A DNA stretch of 64,000 nucleotides from NCBI GenBank assembly GCA_019634675.1, contig JAHCAX010000002.1, forward strand, positions 62,001 to 126,000, read 5' to 3'. The position numbers were made by a program, and so were the translations under genes. Shown here piece by piece: positions 9,330 through 17,555 of the stretch. Positions within the stretch are counted from its first letter, which is position 1. Every line of letters starts with the position of its first letter. Source of the DNA: Acherontichlamydia pituitae (GTDB lineage Bacteria > Chlamydiota > Chlamydiia > Chlamydiales > Rhabdochlamydiaceae). The notes under the pieces were generated by a model. That model searched no databases. It had not been told where the DNA came from and saw only the letters and a list, made by a program, of their open reading frames with translations.

Positions 9330-10757
9330 ATGCCAACTGCTGACGAAAAAAAATTTCTCTGCGATCAAATGTGCTTGGAATTGGGAAAATGGCTAAGGAT
9401 TGCCGGATACGATACTGCCATTCTCGACAATACTCTAGAAGATCAGAAGGTCTATCAAAAGGCGGTCTATGAAAAACGGCGACTTCTTACAAGAGACCGC
9501 TATTTCATAGAACTTGATCCTGAACGCAAAACCGTCATCTATTTGAAAGGAGAGTCCCTTGACGGATGGGTCGAGCAGCTAAAAGAAGAAGAAAAAGTAG
9601 ATTGGCTTTACAACCCCTTTTCCAGATGTTTGCATTGCAATGCGCTCCTTGAAAAAACAGACTCGCCTGATGTTCCTGAGAAGATCCTTGAAAACACCAA
9701 AGAATTTTGGTCATGCCCAGACTGCTGTCAGATATTCTGGCTCGGTTCCCATACCGAGCGGATGTTAAGCACTCTTAAGAGCTGGCAAGACCATGAAGTT
9801 GTGCTAACGATCGGCTTAGGCGGCGATCTCATGATCGGACGGCTCGTCGATCAGTTCCTTGAGCACCGCTCCCCCTCCTACGTCTGGGGGGACTTGCATC
9901 CTCTCCTAGCAAAAATGGACTTTAACCTTGTCAACTTAGAGACAACATTGACACGCAGCAAGAAACTGCGGATCAAGGTGTTTAATTTTAAGGCCGATCC
10001 AAAACGGGTCGCTGTTCTGAAAGAAGCTCCGATCCATGCTGTCAATATCGCAAATAACCATATCCTTGATTTTGCAGAAGAAGGCCTCCTCGAAACCATT
10101 GAGGTGCTTGATGCAGCGCACATTCTACACAGCGGAGCCGGTAAAGATTTGTCCGATGCAATCAAGCCTGCCATCTTTGAAAAGAAAGGGATCAAGATTG
10201 GAGTGATCGGCTGCACGGACAACGAACCCGACTGGAAAGCGGGGCCATCGCATCCTGGGACCAACTTCGTCGATGTCGGAAATCTGGAACTGTTGCGAGA
10301 GCAGATCACCAACCTTCGCAGCCAAGTCGATCTTCTAATCTTGTCGGTCCATTGGGGTCCGAATATGCGAAGAAGGCCCCCTTCCCATTTCCGAGATTTC
10401 GCCCATGCCCTAATCGATCTTGGCGTCGATATCGTCCATGGCCACAGCGCACACGTTTTTCAAGGCGTTGAGATCTATAAGCAAAAACTGATCCTGTTCG
10501 ACACAGGAGACCTTGCCGATGATTACGCCGTCGATTCGGAGCTTCGGAACGACCTCTCCTTCTTTTTTGTTGTAAAAGCGAATAAGAAGAAGATGCTTTC
10601 CTTAGAAATGATCCCCACAGCGATCTCCGATTTCCAGGTCAACCTGTGCCAAGAAACAGAGTCGATGGAGCTCATGGAAAAACTCTGCGAGGAGCTGGGA
10701 TCCCATCCTGTACGGACTATGCAAGGGCTGGTCTTATCATTGCACGATGCCTTCTAG
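9330..10757 (+). CDS. Mut7-C RNase-like domain fused to CapA-type metallophosphatase domain
   Basis: 475 residues; AGGAGG lies 6 nt before the ATG. Residues ~8-150 match the Mut7-C module: a PIN-like part (CDQMCLELGKWLRIAGYDT, LLTRDR) followed by a zinc ribbon with two CxxC pairs (RCLHCN, SCPDC) and the W-GSH tail. Residues ~160-420 match the CapA/PgsA poly-gamma-glutamate capsule family: GGDLMIG, LVNLETTLT, NIANNHILDF, IGVIGCTDNE, SVHWG and HGHSAHVFQG. No signal peptide is seen, so it is probably cytosolic. The combination of an RNase-like domain with a CapA-type phosphatase is not one I know to be common; its substrate is unknown. It is divergent from PNP and monocistronic. Confidence 0.78.
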   Translation: MPTADEKKFLCDQMCLELGKWLRIAGYDTAILDNTLEDQKVYQKAVYEKRRLLTRDRYFIELDPERKTVIYLKGESLDGWVEQLKEEEKVDWLYNPFSRCLHCNALLEKTDSPDVPEKILENTKEFWSCPDCCQIFWLGSHTERMLSTLKSWQDHEVVLTIGLGGDLMIGRLVDQFLEHRSPSYVWGDLHPLLAKMDFNLVNLETTLTRSKKLRIKVFNFKADPKRVAVLKEAPIHAVNIANNHILDFAEEGLLETIEVLDAAHILHSGAGKDLSDAIKPAIFEKKGIKIGVIGCTDNEPDWKAGPSHPGTNFVDVGNLELLREQITNLRSQVDLLILSVHWGPNMRRRPPSHFRDFAHALIDLGVDIVHGHSAHVFQGVEIYKQKLILFDTGDLADDYAVDSELRNDLSFFFVVKANKKKMLSLEMIPTAISDFQVNLCQETESMELMEKLCEELGSHPVRTMQGLVLSLHDAF

Positions 10758-10870
10758 GAACGTCTCTTCTAATGAGTTGTTATCAACGGTTTTCATCGAT
10801 CTAATTGTTTGTTTTTGAAACAAACACATTAAACACCAATAACATATGATATTAAAAAAATTATTATAAA

Positions 10871-10899
10871 TTGAAAATTTTAATTTAAAAACCTATAAT
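10871..10899 (+). promoter_or_regulatory. Candidate sigma-66-type promoter
   Basis: TTGAAA and TATAAT hexamers are separated by 17 bp inside a very AT-rich stretch, 44 bp before the ATG of the P-loop gene. Spacing and hexamers match the bacterial housekeeping consensus. Confidence 0.5.
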
Positions 10900-10942
10900 T
10901 AGAATCGGGATAATTTTAATTACTTAATATGAGGAATAAACT

Positions 10943-12112
10943 ATGGCCCATGCATCAAAGCCTGTTCCATCCACTGCTCTAGTTGTCTACCAACCGCCAG
11001 TCCACCCTGTGGACTTTGCAGAAGCGCAGATGAGAGAGATGCATGATCTTTTCCTAGAAAAATCCTTTAAGGCCCAAATTACAGACCATCATAACTTCCA
11101 ACGCCTTTGGAATGGGAACGTTGTCGTCTTGGTGGGCGGTTCCTCTGCAGGTAAATCAACAATTATCCATAGCTTGAAGGAATTAGATAAAGATATGGTC
11201 GAAGAAGGATCCGACCTGACAGGAGCTAACTTCATTTATGAGTTCATGCAGAACAATCACGAGCAGTATGGAGTCAGCAAAGCTGACTGGGAACACCTGC
11301 ATTCTGTTTTGGTTCCAAGGAAAGATCATTGGCATATCCATGAAGCCGTCGGAAAAGAAATCGGATCCACTGCCGATGCCTTTGATTTTATACAGGAAAC
11401 ATCGATCGTCGATCAAGAACGGGCGATCAAGACAGCGGCAGCTTTGCACAGACCAGTCTGCGAATGTGCGGAACGCACTGGCAAGATGATCGATCGGATC
11501 GTCATGGACAAAATCCTCGAGCATGCCAGAAGCGGGAAAAATGCGGCCTTCGACTTGATCGATATCGATCAAATTGCCGCCCATCCGATCAGCCAGCAAA
11601 CGAAGATCACGTCGGTATTTGTCTATTGCCCTTTTGGGAAGTTGACCGAGCGGCTTGCTGAACGGAACAGAAAGGCTTTTTCTGGAGAGATCGATCTGAG
11701 CGAAGTCAGGGCTGGCGTATTCCCCCTGCTCCAGTATTCTGAACTCGTAAGGCCAAGACAGGCTAGCGATAAAGATGGCGATGTGATCGACCAAGTGACC
11801 AAGCAAACCGTTGAAGATGATTTCGATATCAATTTTAACGCGGGAATTGAAGCGATGCGAAGGACGCCGGAAGGCTGTGCCGATCTTGAAAGGATGGAGC
11901 AAGAGTCAGGCGGACTTGCAGCAAAACGGACACGGGATAAACAAACCCTGTTAAGTGCTTTTGGATTTAAGGAATCAGATCCATCTCATCAAAGGATCGA
12001 ACTTGTCGCCCGTAAAAAATACGATCTAAAGATCGATACCAGCGATCCAAGACTTGGAGCTACGCCTGCTGAACGAGGAAATACGGCCGCCCTCAGAATT
12101 TTGAGCCATTGA
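10943..12112 (+). CDS. P-loop NTPase/kinase-like protein of unknown role
   Basis: 389 residues with a weak GAGGAA site before the ATG. A Walker A loop is clear at about residues 64-71 (GGSSAGKST), following the hydrophobic beta strand VVVLV. This layout is seen in small kinases, zeta-toxin-like kinases and adenylylsulfate-kinase-like enzymes. A Walker B candidate is FDLIDIDQI, and a basic segment (RLAERNRKAF) could be a lid. No signal peptide or membrane segment is seen. I cannot name the family. The AT-rich promoter region is unlike the upstream gene. It converges on the ABM gene, with a palindromic repeat between them. Confidence 0.6.
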   Translation: MAHASKPVPSTALVVYQPPVHPVDFAEAQMREMHDLFLEKSFKAQITDHHNFQRLWNGNVVVLVGGSSAGKSTIIHSLKELDKDMVEEGSDLTGANFIYEFMQNNHEQYGVSKADWEHLHSVLVPRKDHWHIHEAVGKEIGSTADAFDFIQETSIVDQERAIKTAAALHRPVCECAERTGKMIDRIVMDKILEHARSGKNAAFDLIDIDQIAAHPISQQTKITSVFVYCPFGKLTERLAERNRKAFSGEIDLSEVRAGVFPLLQYSELVRPRQASDKDGDVIDQVTKQTVEDDFDINFNAGIEAMRRTPEGCADLERMEQESGGLAAKRTRDKQTLLSAFGFKESDPSHQRIELVARKKYDLKIDTSDPRLGATPAERGNTAALRILSH

Positions 12113-12131
12113 GGCAGTTGCAAAACTCGAG
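12111..12131. repeat. Palindromic repeat family A (degenerate copy)
   Basis: Starts GAGGCAGTTGCAAAACT, the core of a 22-bp palindrome found at three other sites (30716, 46509, 54057). The right arm is degenerate here. It lies between convergent genes and overlaps the stop codon of the upstream one. Confidence 0.55.
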
Positions 12132-13082
12132 CTAACTAAAAAAATCCCAGAAGATGCCAACTTCGAAAATGTACAGCGCAATGACGATGCACGCTCCTAT
12201 CAACGTGTTGCTTCCTTTGCTTGAATCAGGCAATAACCACCACCTCAAATAGCGGATAGTGATTGGCATCAACGGCCAGGATATTAAGAAAACGCTGATG
12301 ACATTTCCGATGAAGATCGCTAGCGGCTTTCCGATCAAATGGGCTAAATCTCCAAAAAATCTCCGCTCCAGAATAACGATCGGATAAAGGAGCAACAGGA
12401 CGACCATCGCCTCTTTCCATACAGCCGGCGCTCCCGCTTTGTCTACAACAGATGAGAACCAACCTGCATAGGGAGAAATCACACGCTGGTTTTCACTGTT
12501 TAGGATCAAAGACTCGGATTCTTTCATGACCTCTTTCCGTTCTGTCGATGCAAGCCAGCGGTCAAGGTTTTCCAACGAGTCGAATTGCAACAGCGTTATC
12601 CAATTTTTCCCTTGCCCCAGATTTGGAGCTTGGACATACACACCTACAAATCCAGGAAACTTCGCTTCAATGCGATGGACCTTTGCCATCCAATCTCGAA
12701 AGGCATCCTCTTTGCCTGGACATACTTGGGTAATGAACACTTCGGTGACCCCTCTTTGCTGGCTATCCACTTCAACTTCTGCTTCTTGCAAAGCATCAAT
12801 TTCTTCTCCAGCTAAAAAGCTTTTTAATTGACCCATGAGCTCATCCCGCTGGGCCGATTCTCTCCAAGCTGAGCACTCTTCAAAACTAGAGAACCGTTGG
12901 TTGATCACCCACTCAGGGTGGGAAACTCCCGGAAATGATAAAATTTCCAAGCTGATAAAACCGGGAAAAGCGGCGATGACTACATTTAAACGGGCCTGCC
13001 AGTCGGCAAAATCCTCTTTAAAACGGGGTTGGATCTGGACCTTCGTCCTTAAGATCATTGCTTTTTTAGGAGTTGCAGACAT
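12132..13082 (-). CDS. Double antibiotic-biosynthesis-monooxygenase (ABM) domain membrane protein
   Basis: 316 residues. Two tandem ABM-fold domains at about residues 8-95 and 110-200 each have the pattern F..W......I..FPGF. and a C-terminal helix (SFEECSAWRESAQR; SLENLDRWLASTER). Three hydrophobic segments follow from about residue 225 (MVVLLLLYPIVI, LAIFIGNVISVFLISW, TLIGACIVIALYIFEV). This matches the COG3224-type architecture of paired ABM domains with a membrane tail, whose physiological role is not established. A heme- or quinone-linked oxygenase is possible, but no catalytic residues can be assigned. Divergent from the DUF455 gene across a complex palindrome. Confidence 0.72.
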   Translation of the reverse strand: MSATPKKAMILRTKVQIQPRFKEDFADWQARLNVVIAAFPGFISLEILSFPGVSHPEWVINQRFSSFEECSAWRESAQRDELMGQLKSFLAGEEIDALQEAEVEVDSQQRGVTEVFITQVCPGKEDAFRDWMAKVHRIEAKFPGFVGVYVQAPNLGQGKNWITLLQFDSLENLDRWLASTERKEVMKESESLILNSENQRVISPYAGWFSSVVDKAGAPAVWKEAMVVLLLLYPIVILERRFFGDLAHLIGKPLAIFIGNVISVFLISWPLMPITIRYLRWWLLPDSSKGSNTLIGACIVIALYIFEVGIFWDFFS

Positions 13083-13134
13083 CTTTTTCCCATTCGCTCA
13101 AATGCTCAATAAACATGCCAGGCGCTTTTTCGTC

Positions 13135-13326
13135 TATACTGCTGACACCTCAAAGTCCTCGTTGATTTTGGATTTGGCGCCACGCGGTTAAAGCCTCTGA
13201 AGCAGGACGTATGCGTAGCTGCATACGTTCGATGCAAGAGGCTTTAAAGGGCCTTGGCACAAGGACCGTCCCCGTGGATGCCAAACGCCAAAAGGAACAA
13301 GGACTTTGAGGTGGAAGCAGTATATA
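13135..13326. repeat. Nested palindrome, repeat family D (long copy)
   Basis: The outer arms start TATACTGCTGAC and end AGCAGTATATA, with the next block ACCTCAAAGTCC also mirrored. Inside, at 13188-13247, a second palindrome has 11-bp arms (TTAAAGCCTCT / AGAGGCTTTAA) and an inner 8-bp stem (ACGTATGC / GCATACGT). A short relative with the same ends lies at 27657-27707. It fills the divergent intergenic region between the ABM and DUF455 genes. Confidence 0.7.
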
Positions 13327-13382
13327 CCCTGCACAGCGAAGAGCTATCCTCTTCGCAGTGTTTTCGTAAGTCAAACAATCCC

Positions 13383-14159
13383 ATGGAAATGAGAGAATGG
13401 GCGACCCGAATTCTCGGCGCCGATACATTAGAAGAAAAACTCTTTTGCCCAGACGAACTGACCGACTTTGCACCCGGTCCCGCTCAATTTTGGAAAGAGC
13501 CCTCCCGTCCTCCCGGAATGGCATTCCAACGCCATTCTAAAAAAGAAAAGCTTCCCGCTTTTCACGAACACCGGGAACAAGACAATCGGGCAGTCTGCCT
13601 GCACCGGTTTGCTGGACACGAACTCCTTGCAGTTGAGATCATGGCCCATGCGCTCGTCGCCTTTCCTGAAGCCCCTGCGCGATTCCGAAAAGGGGTCGCC
13701 AACACGCTGCGCGAAGAACAGGAACATGTCCGTTTGTACATCGAACGGATGGGTGAGCTCGGCCTTAAATTCGGCGACCTTCCTCTTTATCGCCATTTTT
13801 GGGCCCATATCCCCTATCTGACCTCTCCAATCCGCTACATCAGCGTCGTTAGTTTGACTTTTGAAATGGCAAACCTCGATTTTGCTCCCATGTACGGCCA
13901 GTCATTTGCAAGAGTCGGAGATGTGGAGTCCGCAGCTCTCATGCAGCGGATCCTTGAAGATGAGATCAGCCATGTCTCATTTGGGTGGAACTGGCTCAAA
14001 AAAATGAAATCTCCTGAAATCTCAGAATGGGATGCTTGGGAACAGAACCTTCCCCCTTTAATGACCCCGAAAAGAGCCAAAGGCTTTATCGTTTTTGAGG
14101 ACCATCGAAAACAGGCCGGCATTCCTCAGGAATGGATCGATAAACTCAAACTTTTTTGA
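13383..14159 (+). CDS. DUF455-type ferritin-like protein
   Basis: 258 residues from the ATG (MEMREWATRILGADTLEEKL). The frame stays open upstream, but that part is made of the palindrome and has no ribosome site. The protein matches the COG2833/DUF455 family: KLPAFHEHREQDNRAVCLHRFAGHELLAVEIMA-type N-terminal block, then LREEQEHVRLYIERM, FEMANLDFAPMY and ILEDEISHVSFGW. Paired Glu and ExxH motifs in four helices indicate a ferritin-like di-iron site. The biochemical function of the family is unknown, although its fold relates it to di-iron hydroxylases such as MiaE. Probably cytosolic and monocistronic. Confidence 0.8.
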   Translation: MEMREWATRILGADTLEEKLFCPDELTDFAPGPAQFWKEPSRPPGMAFQRHSKKEKLPAFHEHREQDNRAVCLHRFAGHELLAVEIMAHALVAFPEAPARFRKGVANTLREEQEHVRLYIERMGELGLKFGDLPLYRHFWAHIPYLTSPIRYISVVSLTFEMANLDFAPMYGQSFARVGDVESAALMQRILEDEISHVSFGWNWLKKMKSPEISEWDAWEQNLPPLMTPKRAKGFIVFEDHRKQAGIPQEWIDKLKLF

Positions 14160-14289
14160 TTGTAATCGATAACCAAACTGAACCTGTTGGTTTTTTATTT
14201 AATTTTATAACATTTATTTTTAATTGTTTACATTTATAGACACTTTTAACATGATCCTACCGTTTTTTATCATATTATAAGGAATCAGT

Positions 14290-14529
14290 ATGAATTCATG
14301 TGAAATTAGGTCTTTGACTAGATCGCCTGGATTTGAAGACTTTCAAAGTTTCATGACCAATGTAAATAATCCTGAAGAACAACATGCCGAACCTCCATGC
14401 GATTTAGACCAACTTGTCGCTACCACCTCTGAAAAGTCTCTAACCAGAACACCTTCCCCTTTTAGTCCAAACGACTGCGAAACAGATTCCTTTATCCCTT
14501 TATTACAAACACTCGAAAGGAGAGTATAA
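14290..14529 (+). CDS. Small Ser/Thr/Pro-rich protein, unknown
   Basis: 79 residues, with a weak AAGGA site before the ATG and an AT-rich promoter-like region upstream (TTAACA at 14246, 16 bp, TATCAT at 14268). Low complexity, acidic and rich in Pro, Ser and Thr; no domain is recognised. Its stop lies 2 nt before the next start, and the next gene's ribosome site (AAGGAG) is inside its last codons, so the two are probably translationally coupled. It could be a chaperone- or effector-like partner, but nothing in the sequence proves that. Confidence 0.45.
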   Translation: MNSCEIRSLTRSPGFEDFQSFMTNVNNPEEQHAEPPCDLDQLVATTSEKSLTRTPSPFSPNDCETDSFIPLLQTLERRV

Positions 14530-14531
14530 TC

Positions 14532-15038
14532 ATGGCAGCATCCATAGGTATACACGGATTAAGACCAAGCCCCGCATTGGAGAGCATTACGGATACGATG
14601 TATCAGAACTTTAACTTGCAAATCGACAAGGCCGTTTCAACCGGTAATTCTTCACATTTAGATAAACCAATGGAGGATTACGTTAAACTCATGGAAGTAG
14701 CGCCTAATCACTTGTCATATCTTGTAGAAAAAGGAAGCTTTTATTCCGTTCTGACTAAGTACGTTTCTCAAGGTCAATATGACAGTGTTATCGCATTTAT
14801 GCATGAGTTTCTAGAAAAGCCCAACAGCGAAGTCTTCATCACCGACGAGGTCCTCCTGTGCTTCGCGGCCTGTCAGCTCGCAATCGATCCTCTTGCCTAC
14901 CACGATATATGCGCTCAGCTTATCCAAGAAACCCTGCAGGAATATCCTGAATTTTATCAACATTTCGATGCGTTGATGCTTTCTGATCCTGCATTTACTG
15001 AATTCTATCGTCCGCTTGCTCAATTCTTTAAACAGTGA
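14532..15038 (+). CDS. Small helical protein of unknown function (family with a truncated copy)
   Basis: 168 residues; AAGGAG lies 9 nt before the ATG. Mostly helical, with no signal peptide or membrane segment. The C-terminus (YQHFDALMLSDPAFTEFY...) is closely repeated by a short frame at 15209-15355, so this gene has a decayed tandem relative. I recognise no family. The AT-rich upstream region and tight coupling with the 79-residue gene suggest an accessory two-gene unit. Confidence 0.55.
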   Translation: MAASIGIHGLRPSPALESITDTMYQNFNLQIDKAVSTGNSSHLDKPMEDYVKLMEVAPNHLSYLVEKGSFYSVLTKYVSQGQYDSVIAFMHEFLEKPNSEVFITDEVLLCFAACQLAIDPLAYHDICAQLIQETLQEYPEFYQHFDALMLSDPAFTEFYRPLAQFFKQ

Positions 15039-15208
15039 CACTCTGATCTAAAAGCCTGAGTATCTATTTGGAAGGGGCTTCGCCTCCCCTTCCAAAATCT
15101 GCACCTCTATATTCCTCGTAAGCAATAGTGCTTTCCCTTCAGTCGGGACGCCAAAAAAAAGGATTCATTTGTTCCCTGACCAACCCTATTACACACAAAG
15201 GCATAACC

Positions 15209-15355
15209 ATGAGTTTTATGCTGGTCCAAGACAGGATCTTGAGAAGTCCCGATCTTTACCAGCATTTTGACATGCTGATGCTCTCTGATCCTGGACACAC
15301 AGAATTCTATCGTCCGATTGCTCAATTCTTTAAGCAAAAGAATAAGCAACTTTAA
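15209..15355 (+). pseudogene. Truncated copy of the 168-residue protein
   Basis: The 48-residue frame contains YQHFDMLMLSDPGHTEFY followed by RPIAQFFKQ, nearly identical to the last ~31 residues of the upstream gene. The N-terminal ~130 residues are absent. The ATG has no convincing ribosome site. It is best read as a remnant of tandem duplication. The frame runs up to the repeat starting at 15352. Confidence 0.6.
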
Positions 15356-15380
15356 GAGACTGTTAACGGATTTAGGTTTC
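15352..15380 (+). repeat. Half copy of palindromic repeat family B
   Basis: Contains AGAGACTGTTAACGGATTTA plus GGTTTC, identical to the arm of the full palindrome at 17556-17732. It covers the stop codon and last codons of rmuC. A shorter fragment (TAAGAGACTGTTAA) also follows the stop at 3231. Confidence 0.65.
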
Positions 15381-16703
15381 TTCAGAAGAGGTGATGGAGA
15401 CTTCAGGGATTTGAATCAGCCGCGCGCTCTTTTCAACGATCTCGATCGGATCGAGGTCCAAGCTAGTCGATGCCGCTCCCAGATCTTTAAATTTACGCGC
15501 TGTAACAAGGACTCGCGACTCAAACGAACCGATCCCCTTGTTATATGCGTCGACGGCAGAGCTGAGGCTCCGCCCGATCTTTGAAAGGTGGGACGACAGA
15601 TCGACCAGCCGTTTATAGAGGTCATGGCCTAGCTCATTGACCTCGTTTGCATGGCGCGACAAGCTCTCTTGCTTCCATCCATAGAAAACCGACTTGAGCA
15701 ATGTGATCAATGTGGTCGGCGTCGCCAGAATGACGCCTTGCTCGGCGCCCATTTCGATAAGTCCTGGATCAAATTCCAGGGCAGCGCTGAAAAACGTTTC
15801 TGCCGGTAAAAAGAGGACGACAAACTCAGGCGTTGGCTGAAATGCCTCCCAATATGCCTTGCGGCTGAGCATCATGACATGCGCACGCACTTGCCGGGCA
15901 TGGTCTTTAAGGCGCGCTTCCCGCGTTGCTTCATCGGAAGATTGGATCGCTTCCAGATAAGCTTCCAATGGCACTTTGGCATCGACAACAACCTGCCGGC
16001 CGCCAGGAAGGCGCACCAATAGATCGGGCCTGATCCTTCCCTGGTCTCCTACTTCATGCTCCTGTTCATAAAAATCGCAGTGATTGAGCATTCCGGCCAT
16101 TTCAACAACCCGCCTCAGCTGGATCTCTCCCCACCTTCCGCGGGCAAGCGGCGTCCGCAAGGCTTTGACAAGACTTGATGTCTCTTGCCGGAGCTGTTTT
16201 TCCGTCTCGATAAGAGAGCGGACCTGCTCTTTTAAGGACTCTTGCTCCCCTTTTCTCTCTTTCTCGAGTTGTCTCATGCCGGTGTCGAGCTTGTTCAAGC
16301 TCTCTTTGACAGGAGCGAGCATCTCTCCGATCGCCTGGTGTTTCTTTTCCAAGTCCCCCTTTGCCATTTCATGGACCTTTTCAAGAGAGGATTTGGCTAG
16401 GTCGAGGAATTGCCTGTTGTTCTTCTCCAATGCTTCTGAAGAAAGGGCTGAAAAGGTATTCTTCAGCTGTTCCTGAGCTTGCGCCAAAAGAGCGAGCTTC
16501 TCTTCTGCAACATGGTGCTTGAGCTGGATTTCTTGGAGCTGCTTGTCCTTGCCCTTGAGATCCTCTTCAAGGACAGGGATCCGCTGATTTTGCTCTTGAA
16601 AAAACCGGAGCTGAAATACCGCTTCCTGCTTTTTTGCACGCTCGTGCATCCAAGCCCATAACACTCCACAAATAATAATGGCGGAAGCTGCAATGATGAT
16701 CAT
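15372..16703 (-). CDS. rmuC: RmuC family DNA recombination protein
   Basis: 443 residues. A membrane anchor (IIIAASAIIICGVLWAW) is followed by a long coiled coil to about residue 170. The RmuC nuclease-like core follows: RGRWGEIQLRRVVEMAGM, RPDLLVRLPGGRQVVVDAKVPL (PD-D-K restriction-fold motif), FLPAETFFSAALE and ATPTTLITLLKSVFYGWKQE. RmuC limits DNA rearrangements at inverted repeats. The start is 1 nt after the pssA stop, so the two form an operon, the same pair seen in Chlamydia. The last codons and stop lie inside repeat family B, so the extreme C-terminus may have been altered by that insertion. Confidence 0.93.
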   Translation of the reverse strand: MIIIAASAIIICGVLWAWMHERAKKQEAVFQLRFFQEQNQRIPVLEEDLKGKDKQLQEIQLKHHVAEEKLALLAQAQEQLKNTFSALSSEALEKNNRQFLDLAKSSLEKVHEMAKGDLEKKHQAIGEMLAPVKESLNKLDTGMRQLEKERKGEQESLKEQVRSLIETEKQLRQETSSLVKALRTPLARGRWGEIQLRRVVEMAGMLNHCDFYEQEHEVGDQGRIRPDLLVRLPGGRQVVVDAKVPLEAYLEAIQSSDEATREARLKDHARQVRAHVMMLSRKAYWEAFQPTPEFVVLFLPAETFFSAALEFDPGLIEMGAEQGVILATPTTLITLLKSVFYGWKQESLSRHANEVNELGHDLYKRLVDLSSHLSKIGRSLSSAVDAYNKGIGSFESRVLVTARKFKDLGAASTSLDLDPIEIVEKSARLIQIPEVSITSSEET

Positions 16704-16704
16704 C

Positions 16705-17535
16705 TTAATCTTCGCTCTCTGGTTCGAAATCTTCTAACGTCTTCGATTTTTTTCCTGCAATCAATCGGATGATCGACAGCGTCCAACCTAAAATCACATA
16801 TCCCCATGACGCTACAGCAAGCATTACAGGGAAGAAGTAGAGGACTCCGTAGAGGAAAAAAATCGCCAGGATGACCGTGACAAAGACCAGCTGAAAGGAA
16901 GGTACGCGGAAATGGAGGACTTTGGAACTTGGAAACTTCCACCGGCTGACCATGAAGTAGCCAAGAACAATCATCAAACAGGTCAAAATGATTGCGCGCG
17001 TGTGGTCTTCGATCGGCAAATACTTCTCGATAATTGGAGAGGCGAAGAACAAGTTTGCAGAAACGGCAGCAAGCGCCCCAGCATCGATCGGCAGTCCAGT
17101 AAAATGCTTCTTATGGGCTGCTTGGGCCTGAGGATCCCCTTTCGCTTCGCCTGCCTTGACGCTGAAGCGGACAAGGCGAAGCACGCCGCAAATGGAAAAC
17201 AGCATCGCGCCGACAACAGCAAAGAAAGAGAGTCCTGTCCCCTGTTCAAGGGAGAGGCTCTTTAACATTAAGACCGAAGGCGCCACGCCAAAAGAGATCG
17301 CATCCGCTAAGGAGTCGAACATCACGCCAAACTCGCTTTCGGCGCGCATGGCCCGCGCGACGGCCCCGTCGAGCAAGTCTGCAAAGGCAGCTAGCAAAAG
17401 CAGCAGTACCGAGGTTTGTAAAACTTGGTATGTTCCAGAGCCTGGTTCGACCATGTTGACTTTGAAGATGACGAATAGACCGCAAGCCAGTCCAAACGCG
17501 GTAATGATGTTCGGAATAAGATACACACGTCGCAT
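16705..17535 (-). CDS. pssA: CDP-diacylglycerol--serine O-phosphatidyltransferase
   Basis: 276 residues; GAGGT lies 6 nt before the ATG. The CDP-alcohol phosphotransferase motif DG-x2-AR-x8-G-x3-D-x3-D is complete at LDGAVARA...GVMFDSLAD, and about eight hydrophobic segments follow. The enzyme makes phosphatidylserine from CDP-diacylglycerol and serine in the inner membrane, the entry to phosphatidylethanolamine synthesis. A charged C-terminal tail ends the protein. First gene of a pssA-rmuC operon. Confidence 0.92.
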   Translation of the reverse strand: MRRVYLIPNIITAFGLACGLFVIFKVNMVEPGSGTYQVLQTSVLLLLLAAFADLLDGAVARAMRAESEFGVMFDSLADAISFGVAPSVLMLKSLSLEQGTGLSFFAVVGAMLFSICGVLRLVRFSVKAGEAKGDPQAQAAHKKHFTGLPIDAGALAAVSANLFFASPIIEKYLPIEDHTRAIILTCLMIVLGYFMVSRWKFPSSKVLHFRVPSFQLVFVTVILAIFFLYGVLYFFPVMLAVASWGYVILGWTLSIIRLIAGKKSKTLEDFEPESED

Positions 17536-17555
17536 ACAATGACCTCTAGTTAGCT

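Noticed and set aside
13254..13382. Longer N-terminus for the DUF455 protein
   Set aside because: The extra 43 codons are encoded by the right half of a palindrome and the family normally starts close to the ATG at 13383.
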